Source: Ferirhizobium litorale (GTDB lineage: Bacteria > Pseudomonadota > Alphaproteobacteria > Rhizobiales > Rhizobiaceae). Taken from it: a DNA stretch of 64,000 nt. The position numbers and the translations under genes are program-made. The stretch covers positions 1-64,000 of the forward strand of contig JALDYZ010000005.1 of assembly GCA_030028905.1 (NCBI GenBank), in the 5' to 3' direction. Shown here piece by piece: positions 27,791 to 36,873 of this stretch (positions within the stretch are counted from its first letter, which is position 1; each line of letters begins with the position of its first letter). The notes beneath the pieces are model-generated. The model saw only the letters and a list, made by a program, of their open reading frames with translations. It ran no database searches and was not told the DNA's origin.

Positions 27791-28188
27791 GCACACAAGC
27801 ACCTCTGCATGAAGACGCGCTCGAGGCGCATCACGGTCACAGCCACGGCCACGGCGCCGGCCACGGTACCTTCGGCGGCTATGTCACCGGCTTCATCCTG
27901 TCGGTCATACTGACGGCGATCCCCTTCTGGCTGGTCATGGCCGGCGTCTTCGAGAACCATTTCCTCACCGCCGTGCTCGTCATGGGGATCGGTGCCGTCC
28001 AGATCGTCGTGCACATGATCTTCTTCCTGCACATGAACGGCAAATCGGAAGGCGGCTGGACGATGCTGGCACTGATCTTCACCGCCATAGTGGTGCTGAT
28101 CATGCTGGTCGGATCGCTGTGGGTCATGCATCACCTGAATACCAACATGATGCCGATGTCCCCGGAAATGATGAAGAACATGCCCTGA
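27787..28188 (+). CDS. cyoD: Cytochrome bo3 ubiquinol oxidase subunit IV
   Basis: 133 aa with three membrane helices (about residues 30-50, 56-76 and 90-112), the usual small fourth subunit. The QIVVHMIFFLHMN segment is typical. The cytoplasmic N-terminus has a His-rich run (HHGHSHGHGAGHG), echoing the tail of CyoA. The operon has no cyoE heme-O synthase gene; heme O must come from a ctaB/cyoE elsewhere. Confidence 0.95.
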   Translation: MSTQAPLHEDALEAHHGHSHGHGAGHGTFGGYVTGFILSVILTAIPFWLVMAGVFENHFLTAVLVMGIGAVQIVVHMIFFLHMNGKSEGGWTMLALIFTAIVVLIMLVGSLWVMHHLNTNMMPMSPEMMKNMP

Positions 28189-28230
28189 CCCTTCGCGCAT
28201 GTTCGCCATGCGCCTTGTTAGGGAACTGTT

Positions 28231-28261
28231 GCGCCGCGCATTCCTGCAGAATGCGCGGCGC
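28231..28261 (+). terminator. Strong hairpin between cyoD and the SURF1 gene
   Basis: GCGCCGCGCATTC pairs perfectly with GAATGCGCGGCGC around a 5-base loop (13-bp stem), 42 bases after the cyoD stop. No T run follows, so partial termination or message protection is likelier than a full stop. Expression of the downstream assembly factor may thus be lower than that of cyoABCD. Confidence 0.65.
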
Positions 28262-28314
28262 GGCCAGACCGGCATCCAGCCTGTACGACATCCGGGCATG
28301 AACGCCCACAAAGC

Positions 28315-29097
28315 ATGCCCCGGGAGTTTCCCGCATTGACCGATACCGCTTCCGCTCCGCCCGGACGCCGCTCCTACCTCAAGCTCGCGACATGGATCGT
28401 CCTCCTGCTCGTACTGACCGGCATTCTCCTGGCGCTCGGCACCTGGCAGGTGAATCGCCTGCACTGGAAGCAGGACCTGATCGCCCGGGTCGAGGCGCGC
28501 GTGCAGGGCGAACCACAGGCCGCACCTGGCCGGGTCGAATGGGCGGCAATCGATGCCGCCGACTACGAATACCGTCGCGTCCGCACGAGCGGAACCTTCC
28601 TTCACGACGACGAAACGCTCGTCTATGCCTCGACCGTGCTCGGTCCCGGCTACTGGGTCGTCACGCCCCTGAAGATGGACGACGGTAGCATCGTCCTCGT
28701 CAATCGCGGCTTCGTGCCGACCGACCGGCGAAAGGTTTCGACCCGCGCCGGCGGCAATCCGGCCGGGCCTGTCACCGTGACCGGCTTGCTGCGCATTTCC
28801 GAGCCCGGCGGCACCCTGCTGCGCGCGAATGTGCCGGGAGAGGATCGGTGGTATTCGCGCGACGTGGCGGCGATCGCAAGCGCCCATGAATTGCAGGATG
28901 TCGCGCCGTATTTCATCGACGCGGACGCTAACGCCAATCCGGGCGGCCTGCCCGTCGGGGGACTGACTCAGGTCAAGTTCCCGAATAGCCACCTCGTCTA
29001 CGCCATTACCTGGTATGCACTGGCGGCGATGACGTCGGGGTTGATCGTTTATTTGCTGGTCTTCGAGCGGCGGCGGCGGCTATCCTCCACGCGTTGA
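28315..29097 (+). CDS. SURF1-family oxidase assembly protein
   Basis: 260 aa. One N-terminal membrane helix (about residues 22-45) and one C-terminal helix (about 228-250) flank a periplasmic SURF1 domain. Family marks are LGTWQVNRLHWKQDLI, GPGYWVVTPL and VNRGFVP. SURF1 helps insert heme into heme-copper oxidases. Its place after cyoABCD implies service to this bo3 enzyme. The start is uncertain: ATG 28315 lacks a ribosome site, while TTG 28336 has GGGAG 9 bases upstream. Confidence 0.88.
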   Translation: MPREFPALTDTASAPPGRRSYLKLATWIVLLLVLTGILLALGTWQVNRLHWKQDLIARVEARVQGEPQAAPGRVEWAAIDAADYEYRRVRTSGTFLHDDETLVYASTVLGPGYWVVTPLKMDDGSIVLVNRGFVPTDRRKVSTRAGGNPAGPVTVTGLLRISEPGGTLLRANVPGEDRWYSRDVAAIASAHELQDVAPYFIDADANANPGGLPVGGLTQVKFPNSHLVYAITWYALAAMTSGLIVYLLVFERRRRLSSTR

Positions 29098-29139
29098 ACG
29101 CCCGGTTCGCCGGAGAAAAGCGCAATTCGAGGGAACGCC

Positions 29140-30135
29140 ATGACAGACACTTTCACCGCAATGGTCATCGACACCGTCGACGGCAGACCGAAGGCCGAGT
29201 TCAGGCAGTTGTCGCTTGCCGACCTGCCCGACAACGACGTGCTGGTCGAGGTGGCCTATTCGACCTTGAACTACAAGGACGGGCTGGCGATCTCCGGCAA
29301 GGGTCGGATCGCCCGGCGGACCCCGATGGTCGGCGGCGTCGATATCGCCGGAACGGTTGTCGAATCGCGCGCGGATCGCTGGCGGCCGGGCGACAAGGTC
29401 GTCGTCAACGGCTGGGGCCTGTCGGAAACCGAATGGGGCGGCTACACGCGTTTCCAGCGGCTGAAGTCGGAATGGCTGACCGCTCTGCCGCCGGCATTCT
29501 CGCTGGAACAGGCGATGGCGATCGGCACGGCCGGATACACCGCCGCTCTCTGCGTCGACGCGCTGGAGGACTGGGGCACGATCCGCCCCGGCGACCGGGA
29601 GGTGCTGGTGACGGGCGCCGCCGGCGGGGTCGGATCTATTGCCGTCAGCCTGCTGGCGCACAAGGGCTACACGGTCACCGCATCGACCGGACGTCCGGAA
29701 ACCCACGATTATCTCTCCGCACTGGGCGCCACGGCCTTCGTCGACCGCACCACGCTTGCCGAAAAGGGACCGCCGCTGCAGAAGGAGCGCTGGACCGGCG
29801 CAATCGATTCCGTCGGTTCAACGACACTGGTCAACGCGATTTCCCAGACCGTCTATGGCGGCGCGGTGGCTGCCTGCGGACTGGCGGGCGGTGCCGACCT
29901 GCCAGGGACGGTCCTTCCGCACATCCTGAGGGGCGTAGCCCTGCTCGGGGTCGATTCGGTCATGGCGCCGCAGGCCAGACGCCAGCGCGCATGGCAGACG
30001 TTGAGCAAGCATCTCGATCCTCGCCATCTCGCGTCGATGACGACCGTCGAGCCGATGTCGAGCCTGCCGAGCCTTGCCGAGGATATCGTCGCCGGCAAGA
30101 TCAGGGGCCGCGTCGTCATTGCGGTGGATCGCTGA
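29140..30135 (+). CDS. acuI: Acryloyl-CoA reductase-like MDR oxidoreductase (AcuI/YhdH family)
   Basis: 331 aa, zinc-independent medium-chain reductase. In this family AcuI reduces acryloyl-CoA to propionyl-CoA with NADPH, in assimilation of 3-hydroxypropionate or DMSP or in detoxification. The N-terminal GroES-like part has YSTLNYKDGLAISGKG, and the VVNGWGLSETEWGGY segment is a YhdH/AcuI hallmark. The nucleotide-binding VTGAAGGVGSIAVSLLAHKG starts near residue 157. No DMSP-lyase gene is nearby. It converges with the radical SAM gene over a 19-base gap. Confidence 0.8.
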   Translation: MTDTFTAMVIDTVDGRPKAEFRQLSLADLPDNDVLVEVAYSTLNYKDGLAISGKGRIARRTPMVGGVDIAGTVVESRADRWRPGDKVVVNGWGLSETEWGGYTRFQRLKSEWLTALPPAFSLEQAMAIGTAGYTAALCVDALEDWGTIRPGDREVLVTGAAGGVGSIAVSLLAHKGYTVTASTGRPETHDYLSALGATAFVDRTTLAEKGPPLQKERWTGAIDSVGSTTLVNAISQTVYGGAVAACGLAGGADLPGTVLPHILRGVALLGVDSVMAPQARRQRAWQTLSKHLDPRHLASMTTVEPMSSLPSLAEDIVAGKIRGRVVIAVDR

Positions 30136-30154
30136 GCGTCAATCGTGACTTCGC

Positions 30155-31921
30155 TCAGATGGCCGCCTGGCCATGGGTCAGGCGTGCCACCTTCTTGATG
30201 TGGCTCACTGCCGCCTGTCCGCCCATTGTCTTGTTGAAAAGATCGAGGCTTTCGTCGCCCTCGTCGCTGACCGGCGTCAGCGCCCGGTCCATGTAGGCCT
30301 TCGAGGCCGGATTCCTCGATATCATGTAGGCGGATGCGATCAAACGGAGAACGGAGCCGGCGATGTAGGCCTGCTTGCGGACGGTGTCCCACGCGAACCT
30401 GGACCAGAAGAGCAGGGGATTTTCCCGCGGCATGCCGGGACGGCGTTCGGATTGGCGCTTCAGCCGCAGCAGGCCGCTCTGCAGCGGATGCACATTTTCC
30501 AGCTGCACCGTGGTGGCAAAGGACACCAGCACCTTGACGAGGCTGTGGATCGGCACGCTAGTGGCAACCGCGCGCCGTAGCAGCGTCTTCATGTGTTCCG
30601 GCGTGTAGTAGAGCGCCCATGCCTCATGGTAGATCGCCTCCCATTCGCTGCGGCTCATCCTCGGATGCGCCGTGCAGACATGCTCGACGTCGTAGTTGTT
30701 GAGATCCGGGTCCATTGGCACCCCGTTCTTCCACAGGGTCTGGTGATCTTCCGAACCGGGAAGCGGCGTAAGGCAGAAGAACTCGATCACGTCGAGCGGC
30801 AGTTCCTCCTGGATGATCGCGATATCGCGCCGGATGCTCTCCGGCGTGTCCGCGGGAAAACCGAGGATGTAGCCCGCGAGCGTCATGATCCCCTGTGCCT
30901 TCCAGGCCAGCAGCATCTTGCGGTATTCGGTAATCTTGTTCTGGTTCTTCTTGGCTGCCGCCAGATTGTCCGGATTGACGTTCTCCAGCCCGATGAAGAC
31001 GCGGGTGACGCCGGCGCGCTTTGCCTTTTCCACGAAGTTTTCGATCTTGTGGCAAAGCGTGTCGACCTGGATCATCAATCCGAGCCGGATGCCGTCCCGT
31101 TCCCTCAATTGGATCAGCCGGTCGAATATCGCCTCCCACTCCTTGTTGCGGGCGAAGTTGTCGTCGGTGATGAAGAACTTGTGGATGCCCTGCGCCCAGT
31201 TGAGGCGCACCAGCCGCTCCACGTCATCGGCGGAGCGGAACCGCGACTTGCGGCCCTGCACATTGATGATGGTGCAGAACGAGCATTGATAGGGACAACC
31301 ACGCCCGGCATCGAAGCTGGTGCTAAGGCCGAGAGTCTGCGCCACATTCTGCTTCGGCAGGAAAGGCACGGGCGCCCCTGCGAGGCCGGGAAGGTCGTTC
31401 ATGAAGTCATAGAGCGGCTTGAGTTCCCCGGCGGCGGCGTCGCGCAGAACCTGGTCCAGCCGGCCCTCCGCCTCGCCGGCAAACATCGCGATGCCCATGT
31501 CGCGGCAGGCGTCGAGTTCGACCGCCCGGCCGTCCAGCATCGCCAGGCACCCCGAGACATGGAAGCCGCCCATGGCGACCGGAACGCCTGCATCACGAAA
31601 CGGCCGTGCAATATCGAGGGCGCGCGGATACTGGTTCGACTGGACGCCGACGAGCCCGATCATGCCGAAACCGTCATGGCGGCGAAGCTTGGCAAGCAGC
31701 GAGGGAATATCTATCCGCGTGTTGGTCTCGTCGATCACGGTGATGTCGATGGCGACATTTGCGCCGAGCACCTGGCGCTCGGCGCAGTCGGCAGCAATCC
31801 CGTAGAGGGCCGCCAGCGAGTTGGAGGGGATCATCGCCCGCCACCAGCGGATCACGTATCCATCGTCGTCGTAGTGGGACGGCTTGATCAGGATGAGCTG
31901 GAAGCGTCTATCCACTGCCAC
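30155..31921 (-). CDS. B12-binding-type radical SAM protein of unknown substrate
   Basis: 588 aa. The N-terminal 190 residues look like a cobalamin-binding Rossmann domain (GLVGVQSNQYPRALDIARPF, then VAMGGFHVSGC). The radical SAM core follows, with Cys209-x3-Cys213-x2-Cys216 (GCPYQCSFCT) for the 4Fe-4S cluster and GLENVNPDNL and LAGYILGFPADT later in the barrel. A roughly 150-residue C-terminal helical part is unassigned. Related proteins methylate or rearrange lipids and natural products. The gene is divergent from the PhoX phosphatase gene over 173 bases. Confidence 0.82.
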   Translation of the reverse strand: MAVDRRFQLILIKPSHYDDDGYVIRWWRAMIPSNSLAALYGIAADCAERQVLGANVAIDITVIDETNTRIDIPSLLAKLRRHDGFGMIGLVGVQSNQYPRALDIARPFRDAGVPVAMGGFHVSGCLAMLDGRAVELDACRDMGIAMFAGEAEGRLDQVLRDAAAGELKPLYDFMNDLPGLAGAPVPFLPKQNVAQTLGLSTSFDAGRGCPYQCSFCTIINVQGRKSRFRSADDVERLVRLNWAQGIHKFFITDDNFARNKEWEAIFDRLIQLRERDGIRLGLMIQVDTLCHKIENFVEKAKRAGVTRVFIGLENVNPDNLAAAKKNQNKITEYRKMLLAWKAQGIMTLAGYILGFPADTPESIRRDIAIIQEELPLDVIEFFCLTPLPGSEDHQTLWKNGVPMDPDLNNYDVEHVCTAHPRMSRSEWEAIYHEAWALYYTPEHMKTLLRRAVATSVPIHSLVKVLVSFATTVQLENVHPLQSGLLRLKRQSERRPGMPRENPLLFWSRFAWDTVRKQAYIAGSVLRLIASAYMISRNPASKAYMDRALTPVSDEGDESLDLFNKTMGGQAAVSHIKKVARLTHGQAAI

Positions 31922-32094
31922 ATTACGTTCCGATCTGTTGGAGCAATCGATCGCGGGGCACTGCAGATCAGCGTATCAGAGATGCAGTGGCGTGCAAGCA
32001 ATGAGGCGTAGCGTCTAACTACTGTCATCGATGAGCGGGTAGAAACACGGGGTCGCGCTCAGGCGCCAACGCAAGGTTTATGAGGAGTGCAGTT

Positions 32095-34092
32095 ATGAAC
32101 GATTATCCTGGTCCGGAAAAAGACGATTTCAAGACGCTCACCGATCTGCGCGAGGAACGCGAGGACGTCGGGCGGAACTGTTCCACCAACCCGACGATGG
32201 GCGACATCATCCACATGCGCTTTTCGCGCCGCGCCTTCATGGGCGGTTCGCTGGCGGTTGCGGCCATCTCGACAACGGTGAGCCCGCTGGCTCTCTTGAC
32301 GGCAGACGACGCCCGTGCCGAGATGTCGGGGACGTTCGATTTCACCGAGGTTGAGGCTGGTGTCGACGAAACCCACCATGTTGCCGAAGGCTATGATGCC
32401 GACGTGCTCTTGCGCTGGGGCGACAAGCTCTTTGCCGACAGCCCGGAGTTCGACCCGAAAAACCAGACGGCGGCAGCGCAACAGAAGTTGTTCGGCTACA
32501 ACAACGACTATGTCGGCTTCATTCCGCTCGACGGCAGCCCTGATCACGGCCTGCTGGTCGTCAATCACGAATACACCAACGCCGAACTGATGTTCCCCGG
32601 CTTCGCCACCATCCAGAAGGTGACCGAGGATGGCAAGGAGAAGGAAAAGGTCGTCCTCGGAGACTACACGAAGGAACTGGTCGATATCGAGATGGCGGCC
32701 CATGGCGGCACAATCGTCGAGATCCGCAAGGTCGACGGCAAGTGGCAGCCGGTGCTCGACGGCAAGTTCAACCGCCGCATCACCGCCACGACCGAGATGC
32801 AGCTGTCCGGTCCCGTCGCCGGCCACGAGCGCGTGAAGACCCCGTCAGACCCGACCGGCGTGAAGGTCCTCGGTACCGTCAACAACTGCGCCGGTGGCGT
32901 CACGGCCTGGGGGACTTACCTGATGGCCGAGGAGAACTTCCACGGCTATTTCGGCGGCGAACTGGCTGCGGATCATCCCGAAGCCGCACAGATGGAGCGC
33001 GTCGGCGCGCCGGGCGGCGACTACGCGTGGTGGACGTTCTATGACCGCTTCGACATGGGCAAGGAGCCGACCGAGGCCAACCGCTTCGGCTGGGTGGTCG
33101 AGGTCGATCCGATGGATCCGAATTCCGTACCGAAGAAACGCACCGCGCTTGGCCGGTTCAAGCATGAAGGGGCGGAATCGGTGGTCAACAAGGACGGCCG
33201 TGTGGTCTTCTATTGCGGCGACGACGAGCGCTTCGACTATGTCTACAAGTTCGTGACCAAGGGCACCTACAATCCGGATGACCGCGCCGCAAACTTGGAC
33301 CTGCTCGACGAGGGCACGCTCTACGTGGCGAAGTTCTCCGAGAACGGGACGGTCGCGTGGATGCCGCTTGTCCATGGCGAGGGACCGTTGACAGCTGGCA
33401 ACGGTTTCAACAGCCAGGCCGACGTGCTGATCGAGACGCGCCGCGCCGCCGATCTGCTGGAAGCCACCAAGATGGATCGCCCGGAAGACGTGCAGCCGAA
33501 CCCGGCGACCGGCAAGGTCTATGTGATGCTGACCAACAACACCAAGCGCAAGGCCGACCAGGTCGACGCCGCCAATCCGCGTGGCGACAACGCCTTCGGC
33601 CACATCATCGAGATCACCGAGACCGACGGCGACTTCGCCGCGCTGACCTCGCGCTGGGACGTGCTGCTGAAATGCGGTGATCCGTCGGTCGCCGAAGTCG
33701 GCGCCTCCTTCTCGACCGCCACGACGAAGAACGGCTGGTTCGGCATGCCGGACAATTGCGCGATCGACGCTGATGGTCGTCTGTGGGTGTCGACCGACGG
33801 CAACAACGCCAAGGCCACCGGCCGTACCGATGGCGTCTGGGCAGTGGAAACGGAAGGCGAGGGACGCGGCACCTCGAAGCTCTTCTTCCGGGTACCGGTC
33901 GGCGCCGAAATGTGCGGCCCGGCCTTCAATCCGACAGGCGACACCTTCTTCCTCGCAGTCCAGCACCCGGGCGATGCCGGCCTGGCGACCTATGAGACAC
34001 CGGCAACGCGCTGGCCGGATTTCCGCGACGACATGCCGGTGCGGCCGGCGGTCGTTGCCGTGACCCGGCAGGGCGGCGGCAAGATCGCCTGA
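32095..34092 (+). CDS. phoX: PhoX-family alkaline phosphatase (DUF839), Tat-exported
   Basis: 665 aa. Calcium- and iron-dependent phosphatase that releases phosphate from organic esters in the periplasm. The ATG at 32095 has GAGGAG 7 bases upstream. The long N-region is followed by a twin-arginine motif (RFSRRAFMGG, Arg45-Arg46) and cleavage near residue 75. Family segments are FGYNNDYVGFIPL, LLVVNHEYTNAELMFPG, NNCAGGVTAWGTYLMAEENF and the C-terminal FNPTGDTFFLAVQHPGD. Phosphate starvation control is expected, but only a half Pho-box-like CTGTCAT (32022-32028) is visible. A weak hairpin follows the stop. Confidence 0.9.
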   Translation: MNDYPGPEKDDFKTLTDLREEREDVGRNCSTNPTMGDIIHMRFSRRAFMGGSLAVAAISTTVSPLALLTADDARAEMSGTFDFTEVEAGVDETHHVAEGYDADVLLRWGDKLFADSPEFDPKNQTAAAQQKLFGYNNDYVGFIPLDGSPDHGLLVVNHEYTNAELMFPGFATIQKVTEDGKEKEKVVLGDYTKELVDIEMAAHGGTIVEIRKVDGKWQPVLDGKFNRRITATTEMQLSGPVAGHERVKTPSDPTGVKVLGTVNNCAGGVTAWGTYLMAEENFHGYFGGELAADHPEAAQMERVGAPGGDYAWWTFYDRFDMGKEPTEANRFGWVVEVDPMDPNSVPKKRTALGRFKHEGAESVVNKDGRVVFYCGDDERFDYVYKFVTKGTYNPDDRAANLDLLDEGTLYVAKFSENGTVAWMPLVHGEGPLTAGNGFNSQADVLIETRRAADLLEATKMDRPEDVQPNPATGKVYVMLTNNTKRKADQVDAANPRGDNAFGHIIEITETDGDFAALTSRWDVLLKCGDPSVAEVGASFSTATTKNGWFGMPDNCAIDADGRLWVSTDGNNAKATGRTDGVWAVETEGEGRGTSKLFFRVPVGAEMCGPAFNPTGDTFFLAVQHPGDAGLATYETPATRWPDFRDDMPVRPAVVAVTRQGGGKIA

Positions 34093-34110
34093 GGCATTGC
34101 TTTTGGGGTG

Positions 34111-34130
34111 GTGCCGGCTGTGACCGGCAC
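34111..34130 (+). terminator. Hairpin after the PhoX gene
   Basis: GTGCCGG and CCGGCAC form a 7-bp stem around a 6-base loop, 18 bases after the stop. No T tract follows, so this is only a possible terminator. Confidence 0.45.
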
Positions 34131-34212
34131 TGCCTTGCGAATTTGTGGCCGGTTCTCGAAACTGACAGCTGACCGCTGGCAAGTGCCTCGAAACGCTCTA
34201 TCTTCTCCCGGG

Positions 34213-35223
34213 ATGAAGCCCGACCAACTCCTTCGCCCGATGCCCGACGGGCTCTATTGCCCTCTTGGGGACTTCCACATCGATCCGGTGCGGCCGGTCG
34301 AGCGGGCGCTGATCACCCATGGTCATTCGGATCACGCGCGCGCCGGCCATGGTTTCGTGCTGGCCACGCAACAGACGCTCGACATCATGGCGCTGCGCTA
34401 CGGCCCGGAGTTCTGCGGCAGTGCGCAGCCGGCACGCTACGGCGAGCGGCTCGATGTCGGCGGAGTCTCCGTCTCGTTCCATCCGGCCGGCCACGTGCTC
34501 GGCTCGGCCCAGATCGCCGTGGAGGCGAACGGCCTGCGCATCGTCGTCTCCGGGGACTACAAGCGCGACAGCGATCCGACCTGCGCGCCTTACGAGCCGG
34601 TCGCCTGCGACGTCTTCATCACCGAGGCGACCTTTGGGCTGCCGGTCTTCCACCACCCGGATCCAAGGGCCGAGATCGAAAAGCTGCTGACGTCGATTGA
34701 GCAGTTTCCCGAGCGCAGCCATCTCGTCGGCGCCTATTCGCTCGGCAAAGCGCAGAGGGTGATCCGGCTCCTGCGCGACTGCGGCTATGACCGCCCGATC
34801 CATATCCATGGCTCGCTCGCAAAGCTCTGCGACTACTATGTCAGCCAGGGCATCGATCTCGGCGACCTGCGGCCGGCGACGCTGGAGAAAAGCGACCCGT
34901 CGGCCTTTCGCGGCGCCATCGTCGTCGGTCCGCCCTCGGCGTTCCAGGACCGCTGGGCTCGCCGCTTCAACGAACCGCTTGTTGCCTTTGCCTCGGGGTG
35001 GATGATGGTCCGCCAACGCGCCAAGCAGGGCGGCGTCGAACTGCCACTGGTGATCTCGGATCATTGCGACTGGCCGGAACTGACGGAAACCATCCGCGAG
35101 CTCGCGCCGGCGGAGGTGTGGGTGACGCATGGCCGCGAGGAGGCGCTGGTGCGCTGGTGCGAGCTCTCCGGCATTCCCGCCCGCCCGCTTTATCTCGTCG
35201 GCTATGAAGACGAGGGGGACTGA
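34213..35223 (+). CDS. Ligase-associated DNA exonuclease (metallo-beta-lactamase/beta-CASP fold)
   Basis: 336 aa. A metallo-nuclease of the group encoded beside ATP-dependent DNA ligases. The zinc-binding motif His36-x-His38-x-Asp40-His41 (THGHSDHA) is clear. Further metal ligands are probable in FHPAGHVLGSAQI and VVSGDYKRDSD, and the C-terminal VTHGREEALVRW is typical. The start at 34213 gives the standard family length; an upstream extension has no family features. It ends 6 bases before the ligase gene, so the two are co-transcribed and probably act together in strand-break repair. Confidence 0.88.
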   Translation: MKPDQLLRPMPDGLYCPLGDFHIDPVRPVERALITHGHSDHARAGHGFVLATQQTLDIMALRYGPEFCGSAQPARYGERLDVGGVSVSFHPAGHVLGSAQIAVEANGLRIVVSGDYKRDSDPTCAPYEPVACDVFITEATFGLPVFHHPDPRAEIEKLLTSIEQFPERSHLVGAYSLGKAQRVIRLLRDCGYDRPIHIHGSLAKLCDYYVSQGIDLGDLRPATLEKSDPSAFRGAIVVGPPSAFQDRWARRFNEPLVAFASGWMMVRQRAKQGGVELPLVISDHCDWPELTETIRELAPAEVWVTHGREEALVRWCELSGIPARPLYLVGYEDEGD

Positions 35224-35229
35224 AGATCG

Positions 35230-36873
35230 ATGCAGGCCTTTGCCAAACTGCTCGACCGTCTCGTGCTGACACCCTCCCGCAACGGCAAGCTGAAGCTGCT
35301 CGCCGACTATTTTCGCGATACGCCCGATCCCGATCGCGGCTACGGGCTTGCGACAATAGCGGGAACGCTGGATCTCGCCAGCGTCAAGCCGGCCATGCTG
35401 CGCGAACTGACCCTGGAGCGCATGGACGAGGTGCTGTTCCGCTATTCCTACGATTATATCGGTGACCTTGCCGAGACGATTGCGCTTGTGTGGGACCAGG
35501 ATCGCAAAGGTCTTGAGCCGGGTGCGGAGCAGCCGCACCTCGGCTCCGTGGTGACATTGATGAACGCCCTCGGCCGCACAGAGGTGCGCTCTGCCGTGCG
35601 CGACCTGCTCGACCGGCTGGATCCGTCCGCCCGCTTCGCATTTCTCAAGCTCGTCACCGGCGGCTTGCGGATCGGCGTCTCGGCTCGCCTCGCCAAGCAG
35701 GCGCTGGCCGATTTCGGCGCCAAGGACATCAGCGAGATCGAGACCCTGTGGCATGGCCTGAAGCCGCCCTACGAGCCGCTGTTTGCCTGGTTGGAGGACC
35801 GCGGCGAGAAGCCGGTACTGGCGACGCCGGCGATCTTCCATTCGGTCATGCTCGCCAATCCCGTCGGGGATGGCGATCTCGACCAGCTTGATCCCGCGGA
35901 TTTCGCCGCCGAGTGGAAGTGGGACGGCATCCGCGTCCAGCTCTCCAGACTGGGGGAAACGCGCAGGCTCTATTCGCGCTCCGGCGACGACATCTCCGCC
36001 GCCTTTCCGGATGTGCTCGCTGCCATCACCTTCGAAGGGGTCGTCGACGGCGAACTGCTGGTCGGCGGCACGGCGCGATCGAACAGTCCGACACGCACCT
36101 TTTCCGACCTGCAGCAGCGCCTGAACCGAAAAACGGTCACCAGCCGCATGCTTGATGAGTACCCGGCCTTCGTACGCGCCTATGACCTGCTGTTTGACGG
36201 CGAGCTGGACATCCGTAAGGAGGGGTTCACGACGCGTCGGGATCGCCTGGCCGGGATTGTCGAGCAAGCGCCGCGCGATCGTTTCGATCTCTCACCGCTC
36301 GTGCCCTTTGCCTCATGGGACCAACTTGACAGTCTGCGGTCCGATCCGCCCGACCCGGTGATCGAGGGGGTCATGATCAAGCGCCTCGACAGTTCCTACC
36401 AGGCCGGTCGCATGAAGGGACCCTGGTTCAAGTGGAAGCGCGACCCTTTTAATGTCGACGCGGTGCTGATGTATGCCCAGCGTGGTCATGGAAAACGCTC
36501 GAGCTATTATTCGGATTTCACCTTCGGAGTGTGGATGGAAGGACCGGAAGGCGAGGTGCTGGTGCCGGTCGGCAAGGCGTATTTCGGCTTCACCGACGCC
36601 GAGCTGGAAATCCTGGACCGCTTCGTGCGCAACAACACGGTCGACCGCTTCGGGCCGGTTAGGGCGGTTCGCGCCGAGCCCGGGTTCGGCTTCGTGCTCG
36701 AGATCGCCTTCGAGGGTCTCAACCGCTCGACGCGTCACAAGTCGGGCGTGGCCATGCGTTTTCCGCGGATATCGAGGCTCAGGCAGGACAAGCTGCCGCG
36801 CGAGGCGGATCGACTGGAAACCCTGATCGCGCTTGCCGAGGCCCGGCAGTCCTCAGAGACCGGGGCGTTATGA
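35230..36873 (+). CDS. ATP-dependent DNA ligase
   Basis: 547 aa. The N-terminal DNA-binding domain covers about residues 1-190. The nucleotidyltransferase domain has the adenylated Lys230 in EWKWDGIRVQ (motif I), then RLYSRSGDD, VVDGELLV, EGVMIKRLDS and WFKWKRDPF (motif V). An OB-fold C-terminus completes it. It resembles the bacterial LigB/LigC-like repair ligases rather than LigD: no polymerase or phosphoesterase domain and no Ku gene are present. The usual third and fourth partners of this cluster, an Lhr-type helicase and a metallophosphoesterase, are missing. The stop overlaps the stop of the converging phaG by 6 bases. Confidence 0.93.
   Translation: MQAFAKLLDRLVLTPSRNGKLKLLADYFRDTPDPDRGYGLATIAGTLDLASVKPAMLRELTLERMDEVLFRYSYDYIGDLAETIALVWDQDRKGLEPGAEQPHLGSVVTLMNALGRTEVRSAVRDLLDRLDPSARFAFLKLVTGGLRIGVSARLAKQALADFGAKDISEIETLWHGLKPPYEPLFAWLEDRGEKPVLATPAIFHSVMLANPVGDGDLDQLDPADFAAEWKWDGIRVQLSRLGETRRLYSRSGDDISAAFPDVLAAITFEGVVDGELLVGGTARSNSPTRTFSDLQQRLNRKTVTSRMLDEYPAFVRAYDLLFDGELDIRKEGFTTRRDRLAGIVEQAPRDRFDLSPLVPFASWDQLDSLRSDPPDPVIEGVMIKRLDSSYQAGRMKGPWFKWKRDPFNVDAVLMYAQRGHGKRSSYYSDFTFGVWMEGPEGEVLVPVGKAYFGFTDAELEILDRFVRNNTVDRFGPVRAVRAEPGFGFVLEIAFEGLNRSTRHKSGVAMRFPRISRLRQDKLPREADRLETLIALAEARQSSETGAL

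Noticed and set aside
28189-28314. cyoE heme-O synthase gene expected after cyoD
   Set aside because: The gap is too short and holds a hairpin; the next gene is SURF1. Heme-O synthase is not in this window.
32022-32028. Pho-box half-site CTGTCAT upstream of phoX
   Set aside because: The second half-site expected 11 bases away matches at only about three of seven positions on either side, so a PhoB site is not supported.
35230-36873. LigD-type non-homologous end-joining system
   Set aside because: The ligase has no polymerase or phosphoesterase domain, and no Ku gene lies nearby; the neighbour is the ligase-associated exonuclease instead.
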